This document shows positions 7,138 through 9,761 of a stretch of 9,761 bases of DNA, in pieces. The DNA lies in NCBI GenBank assembly GCA_023382535.1, contig JAHDWA010000015.1, forward strand, positions 200,513-210,273, read 5' to 3'. A program made the position numbers and the translations under genes. Source of the DNA: Anaerolineae bacterium (GTDB taxonomy: Bacteria > Chloroflexota > Anaerolineae > 4572-78 > J111). Under the pieces are notes generated by a model that was not told the origin of the DNA, did not search any database, and saw nothing but the letters and a program-made list of their open reading frames with translations. Within the stretch, counting starts at the first letter, position 1. Every line of letters begins with the position of its first letter.

Positions 7138-7563
7138 TCAATGGCTATAGAATTGTAAAACCGGCCCTTCGACAAAGGCAGCCATTTCGCCAGGCACCCC
7201 CAGGTGAGCATAATTGATGAGCGTCACCAACTTGTAGGTGCCAGCCGCCACGGTGTTGCCCGGAACATCAATGTCCGTGGTGTAGTTGCGCACTAAGGCC
7301 GGGGCAGGAGGATTCAGAGGGACAACCCTGGTCGGTCCCACCTGACCTTCAAAACCGGGGCCAATAGACTCAAGAAAAGCTCTCACCGTCCAATCACCGG
7401 CAAGCATGGGCGCGGCGGCGCCGCTGATCTGCCAATTGACCCGGATGCGCCAGGCATCTTCAGTCTGGATGATGGTGCTTGGCTGGACGCCAGCAGGGTC
7501 CAATACAACTGCGCTTGCAGTTGCAGTCATCGCTGGACCTGTAAATGGATGTTCAAACGGCAT
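7138..7563 (-). CDS. Stand-alone beta-rich protein paralogous to the C-terminus of the HHH protein
   Basis: Protein of 141 residues without signal peptide or membrane segment. ATG at 7563 is preceded by AAAGGAG with an 8-9 nt spacing, an excellent ribosome binding site, so this start is well supported over the internal Met12. The sequence alternates hydrophobic strands and loops (WRIRVNWQISG 38-48, WTVRAFLESIG 58-68, GTYKLVTLINY 108-118) and looks like a beta-sandwich. Its end, PGEMAAFVEGPVLQFY (124-139), aligns with PGPMAYLEGSLLQVY of the HHH protein, and GTYKL with GAYRL at the same distance, so both share one domain of about 110 residues. The domain's function is unknown to me. It is encoded between the BTAD regulator and the HHH protein; the 155-nt gap upstream carries a perfect palindrome that could be its operator. 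Confidence 0.83.
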   Translation of the reverse strand: MPFEHPFTGPAMTATASAVVLDPAGVQPSTIIQTEDAWRIRVNWQISGAAAPMLAGDWTVRAFLESIGPGFEGQVGPTRVVPLNPPAPALVRNYTTDIDVPGNTVAAGTYKLVTLINYAHLGVPGEMAAFVEGPVLQFYSH

Positions 7564-7636
7564 TTCTAAATCTCCTTTCAGCTAATTTTGGGTGTACGAG
7601 TGGCTCCCGGTGAACCACTTACGTACAATCAACGGC

Positions 7637-7650
7637 TGTTCTCGAGAACA
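7637..7650. promoter_or_regulatory. Perfect 14-bp palindrome, candidate operator
   Basis: TGTTCTCGAGAACA is its own exact reverse complement. It lies 74 nt upstream of the 141-aa protein start, in an AT-rich gap of 155 nt, where a homodimeric repressor or activator would be expected to bind. I see no convincing -35/-10 pair beside it. Confidence 0.5.
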
Positions 7651-7715
7651 AACTTATTGATTGGTTAAATTCAGTCTACTATTTGTCATTCAATTTTGAC
7701 TCATTTTTTTCTCAA

Positions 7716-7733
7716 TTTTCAGATTTCTGAAAA
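7716..7733. repeat. Short AT-rich inverted repeat over the end of the BTAD gene
   Basis: TTTTCAGA (7716-7723) and TCTGAAAA (7726-7733) are exact complements separated by TT. It spans the stop codon of the BTAD gene. The 2-nt loop is too small for a good hairpin, so a terminator role is doubtful; it may be a weak transcript end signal or chance. Confidence 0.3.
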
Positions 7734-9050
7734 ATGAGTTTGATTCCTGCAAATTTGACAGTAAAGTTCCACTGTAGCCGGCATCGGCGACACCTCAAGC
7801 TCGCGGGCCAAAGCCTCGACGCAAAGATGATACTGGCGCAGGGCCAGATGCCGTTGGCCCTGATGCAGGTAACAGCGCATCAAGCAACAGTGAGCATCTT
7901 CGCGACAATTATCCACCTGCAAAATTTTTTGACAATAAGCAATGCACAAGGCAAATTGTTCTTGAGCGCAGTAGTACTGGCTCAACCGATCCAGAATATC
8001 GAGATGAGTGTGTTTCAAATTCTCCCGATGCATCAATGACCAGTCTTCATAAATATCCTCAACTAAAAATTCGCCCTGGTATAAGCTTTCAGCCATCTCA
8101 TACTCCCTGACAGCTTCAAGCATGCGCCCCTGGCGCTCTAATTGTTGGCCGGTTTCATAACAGCGGCCAAAGGCTTCACTATCAATCCACAACTCCAACT
8201 CCGGATTAAAGCGATAGCCGCCATCTTCAGATAAAACATAGGGTAAGTCAGGCGATTCAGTTTGCAGAGTCTGCCGTAGCAAATAGATAGCCTGGTGCAG
8301 GTTTCGGCGGGCCGCTTCGGGGTCAACATCGGGCCAAAAAACATCCATCAGAATCTCGCAGTGGATGGGATAATCCTGGTGGATAATCATATATTTAAAG
8401 ATAGATTTAGATTTATGGCCAAGCCACTTTTCAATGAGTTTCTCATTCTGATAAACCCGAAATGTCCCCAAGCAGTAGATAAAGAGTGATGATGCACTTG
8501 GCTTCTTTTGCTCTAGCTCAACTCTAACCGGGTAGTTAACCGGCAACTCTGTTTTTACAGGGGTAGGCAGGGCTGGCACTGCTAGATTGGGCAAGTGAAA
8601 AGTTGACTCCCACCCCAGTAAGCGCTGAATGCGTCGCCACAGAGGGTGTAGGTCGCGCTCAGAGCGGTTTAACTCGCCGGTGGGCATAGTGACTACTGGG
8701 GCTTGCTTTGCCGACAATTCAAGGATGTACTCTTCTCCAACGAGTTCAAGCAGAGTACAAAGCAGTTGTTTCAACTCCAGTTCACGTTGACCAGCCTCTT
8801 GATAGGCTTGCCAGAACCATTCAGTCCCCGCTTGGTTTTGCTGACATGCCAGGCAGATTTGGCGGATTGCGGCCAGGGTATCGGCCAGAAGCACGTTACC
8901 GATCTGCTCACATTCTCTTTGTTTTTGAGCGAGAAATTCAGCCACTAACTCGTACTGAGCCTGCTTGAGCAGGTCGCGGGCTGAGCGCCAGTCAGCTTGG
9001 CTCTTTTCTGACCAAACATAATTTGGCTCTTTCCTGGACACGATGGCCAT
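7719..9050 (-). CDS. BTAD-family (SARP-like) transcriptional regulator with N-terminal helical region
   Basis: Predicted DNA-binding regulator of 443 residues from ATG 9050. Residues 1-115 are helical and Gln/Glu/Leu-rich (QADWRSARDLLKQAQYELVA), possibly TPR-like; about 120-185 is a linker. An OmpR/PhoB-type winged helix starts at 190 (FIYCLGTFRVYQNEKLIEKW) and includes ILMDVFWPDVDPEAARRNLHQ and the wing EDGGYRFNPELELWID. The bacterial transcriptional activator domain (BTAD, TPR-like) follows at about 291-430, with YQGEFLVEDIYEDW and ELEVSP. No STAND/NB-ARC ATPase is fused. The protein is cysteine-rich, with 17 Cys, 11 in the BTAD part. Start: ATG 9050 sits 4 nt after GGAGG. An in-frame ATG at 9218 would add 56 residues that resemble no domain and lack a ribosome binding site, but it lies nearer the predicted promoter. 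First gene of the minus-strand series; a likely local regulator. Confidence 0.87.
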   Translation of the reverse strand: MAIVSRKEPNYVWSEKSQADWRSARDLLKQAQYELVAEFLAQKQRECEQIGNVLLADTLAAIRQICLACQQNQAGTEWFWQAYQEAGQRELELKQLLCTLLELVGEEYILELSAKQAPVVTMPTGELNRSERDLHPLWRRIQRLLGWESTFHLPNLAVPALPTPVKTELPVNYPVRVELEQKKPSASSLFIYCLGTFRVYQNEKLIEKWLGHKSKSIFKYMIIHQDYPIHCEILMDVFWPDVDPEAARRNLHQAIYLLRQTLQTESPDLPYVLSEDGGYRFNPELELWIDSEAFGRCYETGQQLERQGRMLEAVREYEMAESLYQGEFLVEDIYEDWSLMHRENLKHTHLDILDRLSQYYCAQEQFALCIAYCQKILQVDNCREDAHCCLMRCYLHQGQRHLALRQYHLCVEALARELEVSPMPATVELYCQICRNQTHFSEI

Positions 9051-9218
9051 AACCCCTCCATGCGTTCCACCAAGTTGACCCGGTTGTGCCGGCCGCAGCA
9101 GTGTACCCTCGCAAGTATCTGCGCAGGTTTGCCGCGAAAAACCTGTCCGGCATAGAGAGCCACCCGGCAGTGAGAACCAGTTAACTCGATATTCAGGAAA
9201 TATAGCATTAAAGTTCAT
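9051..9218 (-). other. Leader or alternative N-terminal extension of the BTAD gene
   Basis: An open stretch in frame with the BTAD gene from ATG 9218. Its 56-residue translation is Gly/Cys/Arg-rich and matches nothing I recognise. If translation starts at 9050, this is part of a leader of about 250 nt from the predicted transcript start near 9300. I see no riboswitch or obvious hairpin in it. Confidence 0.4.
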
Positions 9219-9282
9219 TGACCCGGATAGAGGTCAAAGAGGCAATTCTTGAGGTGAAACGAAACTGAGGAGATATTTGGAG

Positions 9283-9298
9283 CAATTTGTTGGAATTG
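9283..9298. promoter_or_regulatory. Inverted repeat at the predicted start of BTAD transcription
   Basis: CAATT (9283-9287) and AATTG (9294-9298) are separated by TGTTGG. It lies just downstream of the minus-strand -10 box, where an autoregulatory operator could block initiation. Short enough to occur by chance. Confidence 0.25.
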
Positions 9299-9306
9299 TT
9301 AAAACT

Positions 9307-9316
9307 ATTATAGCAC
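9307..9316 (-). promoter_or_regulatory. Extended -10 promoter for the BTAD regulator
   Basis: On the minus strand the sequence reads TGCTATAAT: a perfect TATAAT (9312 down to 9307) with the extended -10 TGn. No good -35 hexamer lies 16-18 nt upstream, which fits an extended -10 promoter or one that needs an activator. Predicted start near 9300. Confidence 0.6.
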
Positions 9317-9372
9317 AAAAATAGGCCGGTGAACCTTAATTTCATTGCAAAATAATTTGATTTGCAGTAATT

Positions 9373-9392
9373 TAGAGGGGAATAGAGGGGAA
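9373..9392. repeat. Perfect 10-bp tandem repeat in the divergent promoter region
   Basis: TAGAGGGGAA occurs twice head to tail (9373-9382, 9383-9392). Two copies one helical turn apart, 28 bp upstream of the rightward -35 box, are a plausible direct-repeat site for an activator. SARP/BTAD regulators are known to bind direct repeats near promoters, so the adjacent regulator is a candidate. The link is inference. Confidence 0.55.
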
Positions 9393-9419
9393 GCACTCCT
9401 CCTAACCGGCTTAGCAGGC

Positions 9420-9448
9420 TTGAAAAAAATTGGGGCCCTGGTTACAAT
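9420..9448 (+). promoter_or_regulatory. Sigma70-type promoter for the BatD-like gene
   Basis: TTGAAA (9420-9425), a 17-bp spacer, then TACAAT (9443-9448): each box is one base from consensus at optimal spacing. Predicted start near 9455, giving a leader of about 33 nt. It is back to back with the BTAD promoter, about 110 nt away. Confidence 0.75.
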
Positions 9449-9471
9449 ATATTATGTCAGTATGGTCGAGC

Positions 9472-9482
9472 AGGAAGGGAGG
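9472..9482 (+). promoter_or_regulatory. Strong ribosome binding site that sets a TTG start
   Basis: AGGAAGGGAGG ends 5 nt before the TTG at 9488. This makes TTG the better start than the in-frame ATG at 9515, which has only CAGG touching it. The TTG also precedes a complete signal peptide. Confidence 0.7.
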
Positions 9483-9487
9483 TCGTT

Positions 9488-9761
9488 TTGAAGGATTATC
9501 GTTCGATCAGCAGGATGGCTGGGAGCAACTTTAACCGCCTGATTCTTCTCCTCAGCCTCAGCCTTTGCCTCAGCCTATCCCCCCCCACCGCCCGCGCTCA
9601 AGAATCCCCCATTACCGCCAGCGTCAACAGTACCCACTTTTCCACCGATGAACTGGTCATTTTGAGCGTCACCGTCACTGATGACTCACCCTTGCAGCCC
9701 CGGCCAATTTTGCCCCGCCTCGACGGGCTGGCGGTCGTTGATCTGGACATTTCCACCGACG
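9488..9761 (+). CDS. Exported BatD-like protein, N-terminal part (3' partial)
   Basis: The first 91 codons are in the window. Residues 1-38 are a signal peptide: basic start (KDYRSISR), a long Leu/Ser hydrophobic core (RLILLLSLSLCLSLSP) and an ARA-type cleavage site before QESPI. The mature N-terminus, ITASVNSTHFSTDELVILSV followed by PRPILPRLDGLAVVDLDIST, matches the opening beta-sandwich of BatD (oxygen-tolerance, PF13584 type): a 'VTASV...G/DE...L.V.V' strand pair and a 'P.LP.LDGL.V' motif. BatD proteins are membrane-anchored extracytoplasmic proteins usually encoded with MoxR ATPases and DUF58/vWA proteins; those would be expected to the right, outside this window. Family call rests on the N-terminus only; another immunoglobulin-like exported protein is possible. 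Confidence 0.7.
   Translation, partial: MKDYRSISRMAGSNFNRLILLLSLSLCLSLSPPTARAQESPITASVNSTHFSTDELVILSVTVTDDSPLQPRPILPRLDGLAVVDLDISTD

Noticed and set aside
7637..7650. The palindrome as an SOS (LexA) box
   Set aside because: The familiar Gram-positive type box is GAAC-N4-GTTC; here the halves are reversed (GTTC-N4-GAAC), and no SOS gene is next to it.
7734..8039. Plus-strand frame of 101 codons within the BTAD gene
   Set aside because: It is antisense to the conserved BTAD domain, and the translation resembles no protein.
9373..9392. The tandem repeat as the edge of a CRISPR array
   Set aside because: There are only two 10-bp copies with no spacer and no cas gene.
1..9761. tRNA, rRNA, insertion sequences, integrase or att sites
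   Set aside because: I found no cloverleaf-like or rRNA sequence, no transposase or integrase motifs, and no matching terminal repeats at gene borders.

Overview
The window reads like a chromosomal segment of a Chloroflexota (Anaerolineae-like) bacterium. The evidence is indirect: lipoproteins with Pro/Thr linkers and an SH3b domain, a stand-alone BTAD regulator, a helix-hairpin-helix protein of a type I associate with that phylum, and moderately GC-rich genes separated by AT-rich gaps. No rRNA, tRNA or other marker is present, so the assignment is inference.

Region 1 (1-3714, + strand) is most of a BMP/Nup-type ABC importer operon, the family that takes up nucleosides or related solutes. 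It holds a double-NBD ATPase missing only its first few codons, then two membrane permeases. ATPase and first permease are nearly fused. The two permeases are separated by a 17-bp perfect inverted repeat. The substrate-binding lipoprotein is not in the window and may lie upstream.

Region 2 (3715-5722, + strand) holds two exported lipoproteins. The first is unrecognised and small. The second has a Pro/Thr-rich stalk, an SH3b domain and a cysteine-containing C-terminal domain, and is preceded by a near-consensus sigma70 promoter.

Region 3 (5723-9050) is the least ordinary part. A 103-aa CxxC protein on the + strand converges, with overlapping stop codons, on a minus-strand series. In transcription order that series is a BTAD-family regulator, a 141-aa beta-rich protein, and a 313-aa protein with an N-terminal helix-hairpin-helix domain and a C-terminal domain homologous to the whole 141-aa protein. 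The intergenic gaps of the series contain a perfect 14-bp palindrome and a strong hairpin. I suggest these genes form one functional module; its biochemical role is unknown.

Region 4 (9051-9761) is a divergent regulatory region with back-to-back promoters, a 10-bp tandem repeat, and the start of an exported BatD-like protein that runs off the window.
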